The notes under the pieces: model-generated | What the model saw: the letters and a program-made list of their open reading frames with translations, nothing else | Database searches by the model: none | What the model was told of the DNA's origin: nothing | Translations under genes and position numbers: made by a program | Shown: positions 21,839 through 34,714 of the stretch, one piece after another | Layout: every line of letters begins with the position of its first letter | Position numbering within the stretch: the first letter of the stretch is position 1 | NCBI GenBank assembly: GCA_035610365.1 | Contig: CM069433.1 | Coordinates: forward strand, 52,256,487-52,320,486 | Reading direction: 5' to 3' | DNA length: 64,000 bases | Origin: Aquatica leii | Taxonomy: Eukaryota > Arthropoda > Insecta > Coleoptera > Lampyridae

Positions 21839-24800
21839 ATAAATCCCTACAGTTGTTTTAAAAAGTATAAATATTATAAGCCTGAAATTAATAAGGAAGG
21901 TAAATAAAACTATGTATTTTACTGTAATCTAGGTATATTAAGTAGTCAAAATAATTAGACATACATAAATCAGTAAATACAGTAAATATCAGAATGCTGC
22001 TTAAGATAAGATAATAACTAATTTAACTCTTACAAATAACATTTCGCTGCACATTGTTTAAATTGCTAAACTGTTAGTTACATTTCAGTTCGTTTGTTTT
22101 ACTTTGTTGACAAATGTATTTGCTTTAATTTGTATTCATCTACTAATATTCTTTCAAATTTTAGTATGCGTCAGCAATAAAACAATTTTTATGTTAGTTT
22201 TTGTTTCATGTAATAGTTTATACCTATTATTAAAATTTTAAAAATACCAGCATTGTATAAAAATAGCAATAGTACTAGCGCAACATTTTAAGTATTAAAC
22301 GTGGTTATTCAACAAAAACAAATAAATTTAAAGTTTGCTGGCATGTAACAGTTGTTTCCATCTAGATGAGCAATGTAAAAACATTAGTTAAATAATTCGC
22401 TGCACAAAACGACTGTAGTTTGCAAATACCCTCTTAATACGTCACATTGACATTGAATTAAAATTATAAAGTTGATTAGGTTTTATGCATTCGTAGTTGT
22501 TGGTTGCAACTATTGCTGATAATAAAAAGTGCGACAGCCGTTTGAAATAAACTTTTTTTTCTATTTTGCATACATAATATCATTATAAACTCAATTTGGT
22601 ATTGAAACAGCGTTTGGCGAGTCGTATAATCACATTAGTGCGTTAATAATATAGTATCTTAGGTGTTATTTGCAAAATTTTGTCCACGACTATAACTATA
22701 ATTATTATTGTAATTATTAAAATCAAAATAATTAATTTGTTTAAAAATCGAATCGTTTGCAATAAAAGATTTTTCATATAGTCGTATATGGTATATGCTT
22801 TATCTTAATATGTTGACCCTAAGTTTAATTTTATTTCAGATATTATTAACACACTAGTGCGGTAATAAGGTTCAAAAAGGACCTGTTTCGTAATAAACTT
22901 AAATATACGGAATTTAATTTATCTATTTTTTAAGCAAAGAGAACGTTTTTAAATGTAATTACTAAAATTAATTGAATTAACGTTGTCATATAGTAAATCG
23001 GAGCGATGGCGGCAGTGCAACACAAAAAGTGCCAACGTCCTGTCGTAACGAGTAATGTCTGTTAATAAATAAGTAAGATTATTAATGTGGAATTATTATA
23101 ATGTAATCCTTGCCATCAATGGTCAAAAGCTACCACAACATACGTTAAAATTCTTTGTCGTAATTAATGTTATAGAGTTACTTGAGGACTTGTTGCACTG
23201 ATCCTTTTAATTTTTGGAATGTACTTAATGAAATTGAGACATTTTGGAATTCCTAATATGGATGCCCCACTTGTCCATTGTTATTATGAATGCAAAAATT
23301 ATTTTTTTGGTTTCCGTTTTTTACCTATTTAGAATAGATGCGTTCACCCATTTCAAATAGTTACATTACGTCAGTCGTACCTATTACGATATTTCTAAAG
23401 CAAATAGACACAGTTTTTGAGTTGTAGTTTTAGTAAAGTTAATCGAAAGCACAAAGGGCAAGGCAATTGATTTTTGCACAAAAACAAAAAAGTTGTAAAA
23501 GTGAATATATCCGCTGGGTTTGCACCAAAAAAAGCACTGAAAAATGTAGAAAAACTTGAATATTTAGTTCAGACCTTATTATTGAAAATGCAGTGGAACA
23601 TAATTGGAAATGTGATATTACGGATATTGAGGTTAAAAAGAAACTTGCAAATACAAAGAAAGGGACTCGAAAGAAGGACGCAACAGCAATTTTTTTTATA
23701 TCAGGAAAAAATGGTTCTACTATAATATTATAAATTAATAGTTACCGTTCCGTTATATTCATGTGTAAAAAACTTTAAACGGCATACGACATGCCAAACT
23801 GTGATCTCTTACGAAAACATCTAACGCAACGGATATTCAAACCCAAAACACATACTTGAAATAGAAGATAAATCTTCGTATTTATTTGCAAATAAGAAGC
23901 CAGAAAAGCGAAAAATTGTGTTTGCATCCTAACACGGACCAACTATTTTAGAAACCGTTACGATTTTGTTTATGTATGGTACACTTAAAAATTGCAGAAA
24001 GCAATTTACGTAAATATATTTATTGCATGTAGATATTGGAAATGATATTTCAGAAACAAACGTAATCCCGGTAATGTATGCGTATTGTCAAATAAGAAAA
24101 AAAATCACAGATTTCGCAAATCTTGCAACTATCGAAAGGTGTTGAAAACAAACAAAATATTATCTACGTAACATAATGAACAAGGTTTATTACGATTTTC
24201 AAAAGTAAGAATGCATACGTAAATAATAAAAATAAAAAAAAACTCAAATAACTAATATTCTAGGTACATAATATTAAACGAGACTAGAGTCGTATGATAA
24301 TTCAGCAATTGTTTGTATTTAACATTTGTCCATAAAATGCCTGGGAATTGTTTCCCATAACCTCTTCATTGCTGGAAGATGATGAATCGGCAACACCAAT
24401 GACATATGGAGCATTTTTTGTGATAACAAATGATGAGCAAGACCGTTCATTACAAAGAATTGCTGCGCGCTAATAAAACATAGCTTCCAGTGACATATCT
24501 CAGGAAAAACCCGATCGCGTTATCTTAAATCTATGTACTTGAACAGACATTATGACATCTAAATGAGCCAGCGTCACTAATTTTTTTCCATTTTATAATT
24601 CAATTTGTCAGCCCTATATCTTTCCAAGAGGAATGAAAATTGTGCTCGGCTCCAAGAGGAACGGAAATTATGCTCGGCAAAAATTAAACTCTAAACCTAA
24701 ACACTCCCGGCTGTTATTTTCCATTCATAGTTTCAGTAGAATGTAATGGTTTAGTGCAAAATGATTGTAAATTGGAGGGTACTTATATAGAAAAAATTTC

Positions 24801-25991
24801 TAAAAGAACAATAATTAGTATTCTGAGCTAATGTTTTCAAATCGATAAGAAAATGCTCAATACACTCTGTCATAAGTTTGTGACTCTATTTATTCTACCA
24901 GTAGTCCACCGTGGGCACCAATATTGAGACGTGAGGTTTTGGTTGTAAAACTTTAATGTCGTGAATGACCCTACTTATTTACTTTCACAAATTTAATCTT
25001 TGTTTAAGCAACAAGTATTAGGAAATATTTGGGTTGTGTTGGTAACGCTTAGGTTCTTTTTTTCAAGCGATGTACGGTAAGAAACACAAAGCAAGCAACA
25101 AAATCTCAAAAAACTTTAGTTGACACAATTTTCAAGGCAAAATGTAACCTTCGCAAAGCACAAATAATAATATTGCGCTCACGAGCATGTTATGCGATAA
25201 AAGGATGAAAAATTAGTATTCACGTCCACTCGCTGTCATTTTCTGCTGGTTTAGACACGGTTGAGAGCATTCAGATAAATGTAAAACTGTTTCTAGACAC
25301 AATCAATTTTAGAACCAAAGTAGAACTTTTAAAAGTTTAGCCAGACTTTGATTGAATACGGTCGGACTAAATAAATCATTCAATTTATATCGCGTGATCC
25401 GTGGCAATTGTTTCACCACACTCTAATTAGTTAACGCGCATTTAAAAAAAACAACAAAACAAAATGATTACTGGATTTTACCCAAGTTTTATAGCGGTTA
25501 ACAGTTCAACAGCTTCTAAGATTATGACACGATTGCCACATTCTCTCAGATGTAAAAGTTTCAAAGTGGAGATTTCACCTTTGGAAATGTGCATCCAAGT
25601 TTAAAAATTTGATTTTTTAACAGTTTGTTGCGATTCTCTGTCATATCTTAAGAAAACTTACAGCAGACTGGAGCATTAAAAGCATTTCGCGACGCGAAAT
25701 CATCGACATGCCTTTTTATTAAATTCTCTAAGCTTCGTTTAAACGATAGGATTAAATTTGAATAATTATTCTCAATTTTCTCACGTTAGACAGTATCTCA
25801 ATTCATCGCATCTCTCGTACAATAATAAAACTTCTCACTTTTTTATATGGCACCTAATCCTCAAAATGAAAATCATGTATTACGGTTTGTTGGGTCTTGA
25901 CTGAACGCAGGTTGGCAACCACGTAACAATGTTTCACTAACTAATAACTTTATACAAAACATACACTAAAAGAAAAACAATAACAATAAAG
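21839..25991. other. Long AT-rich stretch, no recognised gene
   Basis: 23474-23725 (+) encodes a Lys-rich 83-residue frame; the +1 frame also reads for some 45 residues (IENAVEHNWKCDITD..). That suggests a decayed coding remnant, but I do not recognise the family. Apart from the 28-bp duplication at 24624-24678 I see no structured repeat. Confidence 0.35.
24624..24678. repeat. 28-bp tandem duplication
   Basis: Two adjacent units, each CCAAGAGGAAYGRAAATT then RTGCTCGGC, with three differences. Confidence 0.75.
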
Positions 25992-26152
25992 GTACGTGAA
26001 AGAAAACAGCCCGCTAGTTATTCTCCTTTCGCGAGTACGAAAATAAAACACCCGTCAGTAACTTTTTTCGGGTAAGTGAAAAAAAATAGCGCATAAATAA
26101 CACTTTTTTGGTTAAGTATAAAAAAACCAGCGCGTAAATTAACTTGCTTGAG
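25992..26152. repeat. Four degenerate tandem units of about 40 bp
   Basis: Units begin near 25992, 26034, 26072 and 26112. Each has a GTAMGTGAAA-like start, an A-rich run, a CRGCGCRT-like core and a TAACT..TTTT end. The frames 26018-26293 (-) and 26215-26553 (+) overlap or abut this array and show no family motif. Confidence 0.5.
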
Positions 26153-27879
26153 GGAACACGTGGGAACTCCCGGATGCAACTTTCTTCGTTTTTGCACCGC
26201 GTCAGAGTGCAATTTTGACTTTTTTCCTAATGTTTTTTTTTGGTTTTTTTGATTGGTTAAGTTCACGAACCCTCTCAGTACCAAATCTGCCAATTATCGG
26301 TTTAGTCGGATATGTGTGTCTCGGTGGAGTTGCTTTTAGTGACCACTGCGGCTTTTTTGCAACTAAGCGTAACTTTGTCGGTGTCGTAATATTAAAGTAT
26401 CTGGACTTTTTTTCTTGTAAACCATGCTTGCATCGAACCCGCTACAAATTTTGTGTTAAAATTATTTGCTTAATTTTCTTAGACTTATTCCTACAGCGAC
26501 AGAACAACAATGGTGCTAGCTGGACACTTGCAAACTATGGTGTTTTATGCTAGTACATTAACTTGTGGCCTCCGTCACGCTTCACTGATTTTTCGGACAC
26601 ATGCGTTTACTTTTGCTGTGTTTTTTCGAGTTTGCTCAATGCCGGACCATTGCCCACAAGGTTCACATGGGTTGGAATTTACGTACAAGAAAATTATGTT
26701 CTGAGAAAATAAAGTAAACTTAAATCAAACAATAAATTATTACCCTAAAACTGAGCAAGATAGAGGAAAGTTGCGCATAAACGTTTGTATAGAAGACAAA
26801 ATTTACTACAAAAAAGTCCGTGGAAGGGTACAATTACTTTCAAGAAGATACAAGTGTGCAATGTTGCATGAAAATATCTCAGATTACATTAAAATTTAGT
26901 AACTCATAAAGTATTAGATATGTATAATTATACCCTCCCGCGGAGTTTTTGCAGTAAAGTTTCTGCTCTATAAATATGTTTATGTGCAATTTTGATCTAT
27001 ATAGTATCGTTTTTGCAGCGTACAAAGCGGAAGCTTCCGCGGATCTAATTCTGCAATTACTATAATTATTTTTCAACTTATATACTTAGTATAATAATAA
27101 TAATAAATACTGCATCCAAAAAATACAAAAATATGAAGTGAAATTGGGCATCCCCGCAAGTTTCAACTTGATCTAAACGTTTACTCGTTTCGTTACATAA
27201 AGCTTCAAATCTTATAAGTGTTTTCAACATTAAAAATGAAGTACTCTAGGTTATTTAAAATCATCAAGAAACAACTTTCCATGGAAAACCTAAAAGTTGT
27301 TAAAATGAATTTTAAAAGTGACTACGCAAAAACTTCAATAAACCTTGTGCTTATATATACATGTATATAATTGATTTAATTTGACAAAAAAATACAAACC
27401 AATACAAAAATGTAACCAAAACAAAAATAAAAAACAAAGTAGATCAACAAAAATTTCTAAAAAATAAACACAGACAATCTTCAATTAATGAATAACTTAA
27501 CTTTCGTGCGTAGTTCGGGTCTTTTTTGACTCAAAACAAAATACATTTTTCTCTAATGTCGTATTTGGTTATTTGATGAATTTGATGTTTGTGCACTTTG
27601 TTTATATCATTAATTAATTGATTTGAATATTGCCTTAAACATATACATTTTCTCAATATAAAAGTTTTTTCACACATAAGCTGTAAGAAAGAAATAGCAC
27701 ACATTTGTTTAAACGTTCTTGTATCTGGTGCCGAGTGGTATAAAATCTTCACCTACAAGTTTCAATAATTGTCGAGTTTAGATCGAGTTGCTATTTGTTC
27801 AGCCTATTGTACGATACGGTTGTGTGTTGTTTTTACAAGCAATATTCTTGATGGGTTTTCAACGACCCAGCCCATAAAG
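26153..27879. other. Stretch without a recognised gene
   Basis: 26215-26704 is less AT-rich and partly open (112-residue hydrophobic, Cys-containing frame), but no motif or splice context supports a gene. 27090-27110 is an ATA microsatellite. Confidence 0.35.
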
Positions 27880-28560
27880 TTGCTTTACTGGTAGAAAATT
27901 TAAAGAAGCACTAACTCGTTTTGACAATTCTGATTTAGAACCTTATAGTGCAAATGGGTTTTCTGGTAAATGGGAGCTTTCAAATGACAAAAATTATTTG
28001 GAAACAGAAGATGATCTTTCTGTTATCGAAGATTATGACTCTGACGATAATGCAACGTCAAATGCAGCTATGCAATCACAAAGTATATGGCCAAGAACGA
28101 CAAAATTGAATGTTTTACTAAGCCTCTAATTTAACGAGGCGTGCAAAACATTTTGTCTACACTCCCACATTTATCAGATACGCTACTTCTCAAGTGAATG
28201 CTGCATTGTCCGCATTTCATCTATATTTTCTGTCTTCTGTTAAAAATATTATGACCAAAAATGCCAATTGGGAAAGACGTCGTGTATGAAGAAGATGAAA
28301 AAGTTTAGATTCTACATATGTACATGAATACCTTGGTTTACTGTTTTTGGCAGGTGTTTTTAAGTTTCATAATGAATCCATTAAAAATGTATGGGATGCG
28401 AAACATTCCCGTTCGTTCAAAACGTTCCATTAGATTTTCAAAAGATCTTAGGTGCTTTTTTTGGAAAACTGTTCTTTTGGCCAACAGACAGTTTTTGTCA
28501 ATTTCCCCAAGCACATCAATCATAACGACCATTTCTTCAGTAGAAAAATTCATTTTAATG
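27880..28560 (+). pseudogene. piggyBac-like transposase remnant
   Basis: Three broken frames read in order: an acidic N-terminus (LETEDDLSVIEDYDSDDN, about 27990-28055), NWEGRRVYEED with frameshifts (about 28265-28300), then YLGLLFLAGVFKFHNESIKN (about 28328-28390) and WDAKHSRS. The LGLLxLAGVxxxxNE..xxW block is the start of the piggyBac DDE core domain (Transposase_7 family). The three catalytic Asp regions are not recovered downstream, so only the N-terminal half is present. No TTAA-flanked termini were identified. Confidence 0.65.
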
Positions 28561-29040
28561 AAAAATACTAAAATCAGTGTTTTACTGGATTGTACAATAA
28601 ATTATTCAACATTTGTTTGTCTGAATTTGCAATTGTTTCTATAGCATCGTAGATTACTAACAAATATTGTAATACTAATAGTATTCGAAAAGTGTACTTT
28701 TGTCAATAAAATCAGATATTTTTAATTGCTTTTGGGATGATTACATGCTATATCATTTTGATAGAGAATTTAATTTTCTGCAAGATGTTGATTTGTAAGT
28801 TAGGTTGTTCCAAAAAAAATTGAGTTTTGACCTTTAAAAGGTATTGCATCTTTGACTTTGAATATAAGACATTATGTATTGCACAATTACGTGCTTAAAA
28901 CTTTTATAAATACATAAAATATTGCTAAATCGCATACCAAAATATGATTCCAGTAGTAGATTTTGTTTTTTATAAACATGGTATTCTTTGAAAGCATAAA
29001 TTTAGAAGTAACATTTTAAACCTGATTATAATCTTGTAAA
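28561..29040. other. Spacer, possibly the rest of the piggyBac-like copy
   Basis: No recognisable coding. Confidence 0.3.
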
Positions 29041-30240
29041 AACTAACTTTAAGTGCCTATAATTTTATATGATTGTAAAGTAGACCCCAAAAGAATTATA
29101 AAAACTTAATAATATACAGACTGTAATAAGGAAGGCTTCCAAGGCCGGAATCTATACTAACATTAGAATGTCTTCCGAGTTTGGAGCGTGTCATTGTTGT
29201 TGTAACCGAAGTTGCCAACGTTTCGCCCACTTCCGTAAGGGGTTTCATCAGGGCGTGAGATAAATCGAAAAACTCAAACAAGCAACCGAACTCTAACTAA
29301 GAACTTTTCAAAAGGTTATCTACTTGAAACAAGCCATAATCTAAACTCTGAAAAGGTAAGAAAGAAAACGATAACATGAAAAAACAAACGAAAATCTAAC
29401 AAAGACCCACTACCGAGTTAGGTAATTAACTTCTGAACCAAGCCAGATTCTAAACTCCGTAGAAGTGACTTAAGAAGAAATAGTCTCCGTATTTAAAGGA
29501 AAAGGATCGTTACGGATGGTTAAGCTCAACCCTGATTGGGTTATGATTGCTAGACGGCATGTTTTTGATAAATGACTAATAACCGAGAAACAAAGAGGGG
29601 ATAGTTCAAAACCATCATCGCGATTGAAGTTATTGGGGTGTTTGATGATTTCTATGTTTTCTCGGAGTTTCCTGTTGAAAAAGAATAGAAATTTGGAAAT
29701 CAACGAAACAATATCAAAATCTATCTTGTGACCTGTAGTAAAATGATGTTCAGCAACCGCAGACTTGGAAATATACCTTTTCCTTACACAACGATCATGT
29801 TCTGAAATGCAAGTTATGACGGAACGACCGGTTTCACCAATGTAGACTAAACCACAAAAACAAGGAATTTGGTATATACCTTGAGATGAAAGTGTAGGAA
29901 ATTTGTCTTTGGGAGAAGGAAGAATCTGAGAGATTTTGCCTGTCAAGTTGAATATGCGTTTAATACCATTCTTACGAAGAAGTTTCCCTATTTGATCTGT
30001 AACCTTGTGAATGTAGCGTAAAAAGGCCAATTTCTGGTTGGGTTCGGGAGTATAAATGTCCTTCGGTAATCGAGTACGTGGATGTAAACGACGATTAGTA
30101 ACTCTATGAATATTTCGCTTTACATAACCATTGTTCACTAAGGTTGTAGTAAGATGACGGAGTTCCGAGTCTAGATTCTTAGGTTGGCAAATAGAAAAGG
30201 TACGATGGACCAACTTGTTATCCAACTTGTTATCAAAAGG
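29041..30240 (-). pseudogene. Penelope-like element family A: RT C-terminus plus GIY-YIG endonuclease, minus-strand half of inverted pair
   Basis: 29470-30246 encodes 258 continuous residues: an RT-terminal segment with ELRHLTTTLVNNGYVKRNI, then GIYQIPCFCGLVYIGETGRS (the GIY..YIG motif pair), an EH dipeptide and KSAVAEHHFTTGHKIDFD, the conserved C-terminal part of Penelope nucleases. The RT catalytic domain is absent (5' truncation at the junction with the plus copy near 30240). Downstream, 29041-29470 is the 3' tail, which contains a hammerhead-like core at 29219-29251. The reading frame is intact over the nuclease, so decay is fairly recent. Confidence 0.88.
29219..29251 (-). ncRNA. Hammerhead-like core in Penelope A 3' tail
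   Basis: The minus strand reads CTGATGA, a CCC...GGG stem with an ACGG-containing loop, then CGAAACG. This is the order of a hammerhead core (CUGAUGA, stem II, GAAA). Hammerhead ribozymes are reported in Penelope-like elements. I could not draw complete stems I and III or name a cleavage site, so activity is unproven. The partner copy at 30766-30798 has CAAAAC in place of CGAAAC. Confidence 0.45.
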
Positions 30241-30875
30241 TTCCAAGTCTGCGGTTGCTGAACATCATTTTACTACAGGTCACAAGATACATTTTGATAA
30301 TGTTTCGTTGATTGCCAAATCTCCATTCTTTTTTAACAGGAAATTCCGAGAAAGTATAGAAATCATCAAACACCCCAATAACTTCAATCGCGATCATAGT
30401 TTTGAACTATCCCTTTTTTGGTTCCCGCTTATTAGTCATTTATCGAGAACATGCCCCTTATCAACCGTAACCCAATCAGAGTCGAGCTTAAGCATCCGTA
30501 ACGATTCTTTTCCTTTATATACGGAGGCTGTTTCTTCTTAAGTCACTTCTACGGAGTTTAGAATCTGGCTTGGTTCACAAGTTGATTACCTAACTCAGTA
30601 GTGGTTCTTTATTAGATTTTCGTTTGCTTTTTCAAGTTATTGTTTTCTTTCTTACCTGTTCAGAGTTTAGATTACGGCTTGTTTCACAAGTGGATAACCT
30701 AACTTTTGAGAAGTTTTTAGTTAGATTTCGGTTGCTTGTTTGAGTTTTGCGGTTTATCTCACGCCCTGATGAAGCCTCTTACAAAAATGGACAAAACGTT
30801 GGCAACTTTGGTTACAAGAACAATGACACGGTCCAAACCCGGAAGACATTCTAATGTTAGAATATACAGATTGTT
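30241..30875 (+). pseudogene. Penelope-like element family A, plus-strand half of inverted pair
   Basis: Begins abruptly at TTCCAAGTCTGCGG, inside the nuclease sequence that in the minus copy lies near 29765-29785. It encodes KSAVAEHHFTTGHKIHFDNV and continues to 30541, then the same 3' tail to about 30875, in opposite orientation to 29041-30240. The two copies differ at many sites, so this is not a recent perfect inversion. Divergent head-to-head partial copies are a known habit of Penelope-like elements. Confidence 0.85.
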
Positions 30876-33800
30876 CCATTAAAAAATGTAGGTTGGTGTG
30901 GTCTTGATATTATAGAATACCCTATAGCTGAAGATGATTTTAAAACGTAGTTTTAAGAACCTTTCAACTAAGCATGAAACATTACACAACATTGCATCCA
31001 CATCGCATAAAAATAATTTGCTTTGTTTCAATACAAACATTTCATTAGTAAAAATTGTCAAGTAAAATTTGTAACTTAGTGTTAGTGTACTTATTATAAC
31101 TTTGATACAATATTTAAAATCAATACAAGAACAATTCTCGGAATATTAATAACATTAGAACTAATTTTGCGGCAACCCGTTTAATATAGATTTAATGGAA
31201 TGTCAACATTTAGCTTGCTATGCTATAACCACTGTATACAATATTCCTTATTCATTGCTACAAACTGTTAATTAATTATTAAAATTGTATTTCATTTTGC
31301 AATAAGTTTAATAAAAATTATAAACGTTTATCAACAAAATTGATTACTTTGTTCATTCATTTTTTTTAAATTATACTGTATAAAACACTTAATATCTACA
31401 CATTAGAGTAGAGATACGTAAATAGAATTTATGCAAGAATGCCAAAAACTGCATTAGGTATCCGTATTTTAGAAAAAAATAAATGCTAATGAAGATGGCC
31501 AATTCTTCATCTAATATGGCAAAAAGCAACACTTTGTTGCTGCTTAATTGAAATTGATGGAAGTTATTAAAGGTAAGTTGTCTGTATGTTTTTTAAAGCT
31601 TTATAAGTATTGTTGGATAGAGTATTTTCTTGCACCTTTCAGTAAAATTGCAATTGCAATATTGCATTCAACAACATTGTTTTAAAGCAGACAGAGCGTT
31701 GCTGCAGGCTTGCTGAAACATTTGTGCAATTAGTGAGCATGATGCTAATATATACACATTATTTTGCAATACTGATGTAACGTTTTTGAAATGCTGTTTT
31801 GCTTAGTAGGTTACAACTTTTATAAATATTTTTTTATATTTTGTATAATAAAGAAGATATTTTACTTTGACACAGTATTTGCCCACTCTGTATGTTGACG
31901 TTTTATGAAATATCTTACATAAAATAATAATAATAAAAATAAACATAAAACCATTTATATTTGAGTTGCAATGTACTACTTTTAACTGAATAAACACAAA
32001 AAATTAATTTTAATTAAAGTAATATTAAAACGATTATTTCATTTCTATAGAAGAATTATCTTAAGTAAGTAAGTAAAATTGGGAGAAAATAAATTTTCTG
32101 TTAATTTATAAAATGCATTAGTTAGCTTCTACTGTTTCAAAGAATTGCTTTTTAAATAGACTTACAGAATTAAATTAATCTTTATTAGCATTCAAATGTT
32201 ATTTTTAAAGAAAAAAAACTTTGTAAAATTTTATCGAATTAGGTCAACTCGTATTTTCTAGATATTATAGAAATAACAGTAAATTTAAATTTTTTTTGCA
32301 ATATTAAAACTGCAATTATCTTATTCAAGATATTAAAACGTTGTTTGAACAAATAACGTATTTGCAATCACGTCATAATTAGCATACAAACACTTTTAGA
32401 TAGCTCCAAACCAGTTAAAAACAACACAAATCATATTTGTATTATAAGATACAAATATTTTATATAAAAAAGTTGAAGTAATAAGTACATGTGCAGTGCG
32501 TACATGTTTAAGTAAAACATACCAAATAATACAAATATCATTATATATTAATAACAATATGAGCAATATAACGTTTGAAACAAAATTAGTTAAATATTTT
32601 TAATAAAAAAAAAACGTGTAATTGTGTTGATATAGGATAAAAATTTATTGAATTGTAAAACACTTTATTAGAATATTATAAAGTTTTAGGTACATTGATA
32701 AATAATTATTAAGTTGTCATACTTGGTAACGACGTGTTTAGCAATGTCTTTTTATTTTGTAAAACACGCATTTTAACATTTTTAATTGGTTAAGATATAT
32801 ATTTGTATGAACAGATATGCATTTAAATATAATTTTTTTAAATGTGAAGTATAAACGAGTTTAGTAATATTTTTTTATTGTTAAATAAATATGAACACGT
32901 ATTTATAATATCAATTTTAAACATACTTCAGATTTTCTTAATTATGAAGTAGATATTTCCTGGAAAACAGGTTTAAAGATTATTTCAGCCAATTTGTAAG
33001 GTGTTATATATACTACGCATTTACGAGTAAAATAATTCTATATAAAATTGTTTGAAAACATTATAATTAAAAAAAAGTATAGCTTAATGTAATTATTAGT
33101 AATATTAGTGATTTTATTTCAGCAGTTTTAATTAAACTAATGAAACGTAGTTAGTAAAGTTTGTTATTGTTTCAAGAAAACTATTTTAAACTTGCGTAAT
33201 TATAACAGGTAGTTTATTATGTTACTATATCTAGTTAATGAGATCTAATTATACTGCTGTTATTAATTGTTTTAAATAATTAAAAAGTTTAAGCATGAAA
33301 CACGTAGTACTTAGAATTTCTCAAAACAAATCTAATATTAACTAAAACTTAAATTTGAAACCATTTTTTTTAGATTATTTAGAATATATTAATTAGAAAA
33401 AAATTTTAAACTGATACAAACAATGCAAAACTAATCTTTTTTTAATGATTAAAATGTAATATTTTAATGCTATATTTCAGTTCAAAAGAAAATATTTTAT
33501 TTTAGTTATTGTAATTAATTGAGATAAACTAAAAAAAGAAATATTTTTTTGTAATATATTTTTTATGTACTTTTATAAATGCTTTTAGAAAATAATTTTT
33601 TTTCGTTTTTTTTTGTTTTTTAACAAAATTGAAATTGTATTTACTACAAATTTTATTTGAAGTTCTTTTATATTCGTTTTCTTTATGTTTATATTTTATT
33701 AGTTATTTTACTGTACACTTTTGGTTCGGATGTAAATAATATTTTTTTAACAATGCTTACTTGTTTCGTATAGTATTATTTTGATACTATTTATGTCTAG

Positions 33801-34714
33801 AGCCGCATAAATAACAAAAAAATATTTGTTTGCATGCAACTTTAAAATATTTTTTGTTATAAAAGGTAACTAAATGTTTATAATTTTAATACTTTTCTAC
33901 ATTTGTTGATTAGTAAATAATTTTTAATGTATGTACAAAGACATTTTACAACACTATTTATGTAAGTATTATGACTTGAATTGAAATAGAAAATTATAAA
34001 AATGAAAGTGTTTTTGCTTAAAATTTAAACATTCAAATTTCTGCACAATTTGATATGATACATTTACGTTTTATTTATACTTGCAAATTGTGTTTAGAAC
34101 CGCTTAAAGCTAAATTATAATTTTGTGTTTGTCTACGAAATCATTTTTAAAAAAAGGTGCAGCTATTAAATTTCATATTTTGTATTAAAAATAATGTAAA
34201 GTTTACTGCATTTACATACACTAAATAAAAAAGCACACTAACATCAACTACCTTCTTTTGTTTGTTTCATTTTGAGCCATTTATTTTGTTGATACAAATT
34301 CTACATTTGTTTTCAAGTCTTTTTATAATGTTTATAATGTAGGTTTTTAGTAACTAAAGAAAAAAATACATCTACATACTAAGCGTCACTGGTAACGTTT
34401 TTTCTCTTTTCAAAAATTAATTGTATAAGAAGGCGCAAAATACATTCTGTTGTATTCATTTTCTTTTAGATTAAGCGCTAATTATTTTTACTTATCTCAA
34501 ACACTGTCATTTTTACTAACGCAAAAATAGCTATAGTTACCAAATAAATTTTTAATTACCAATGCACGTTTTTTGCATGGAATTGACCAGTTTCTTTAGT
34601 TACTCTGTAGAATTAACATGAAACCACGCATAAATAATAATTTCAGATAATTTTGTAGTGGTATTTAACCATTTGGTAGGAGAGGCAAATGTCTGACAAC
34701 TTGGTTGTATTTAT
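30876..34714. other. Very AT-rich stretch without a recognised gene
   Basis: Open frames here are short and composed of Lys, Asn, Ile, Phe and Tyr codons. No motif, transposon end or structured repeat was recognised. Confidence 0.4.

Noticed and set aside
21665-21907. 80-residue frame rich in Trp and Phe
   Set aside because: Formed by the GTCGGCGTTTTG repeats of the inverted element.
26215-26704. Possible small secreted or membrane protein
   Set aside because: Hydrophobic composition comes from T-runs; no signal peptide logic, splice sites or homology that I can support.
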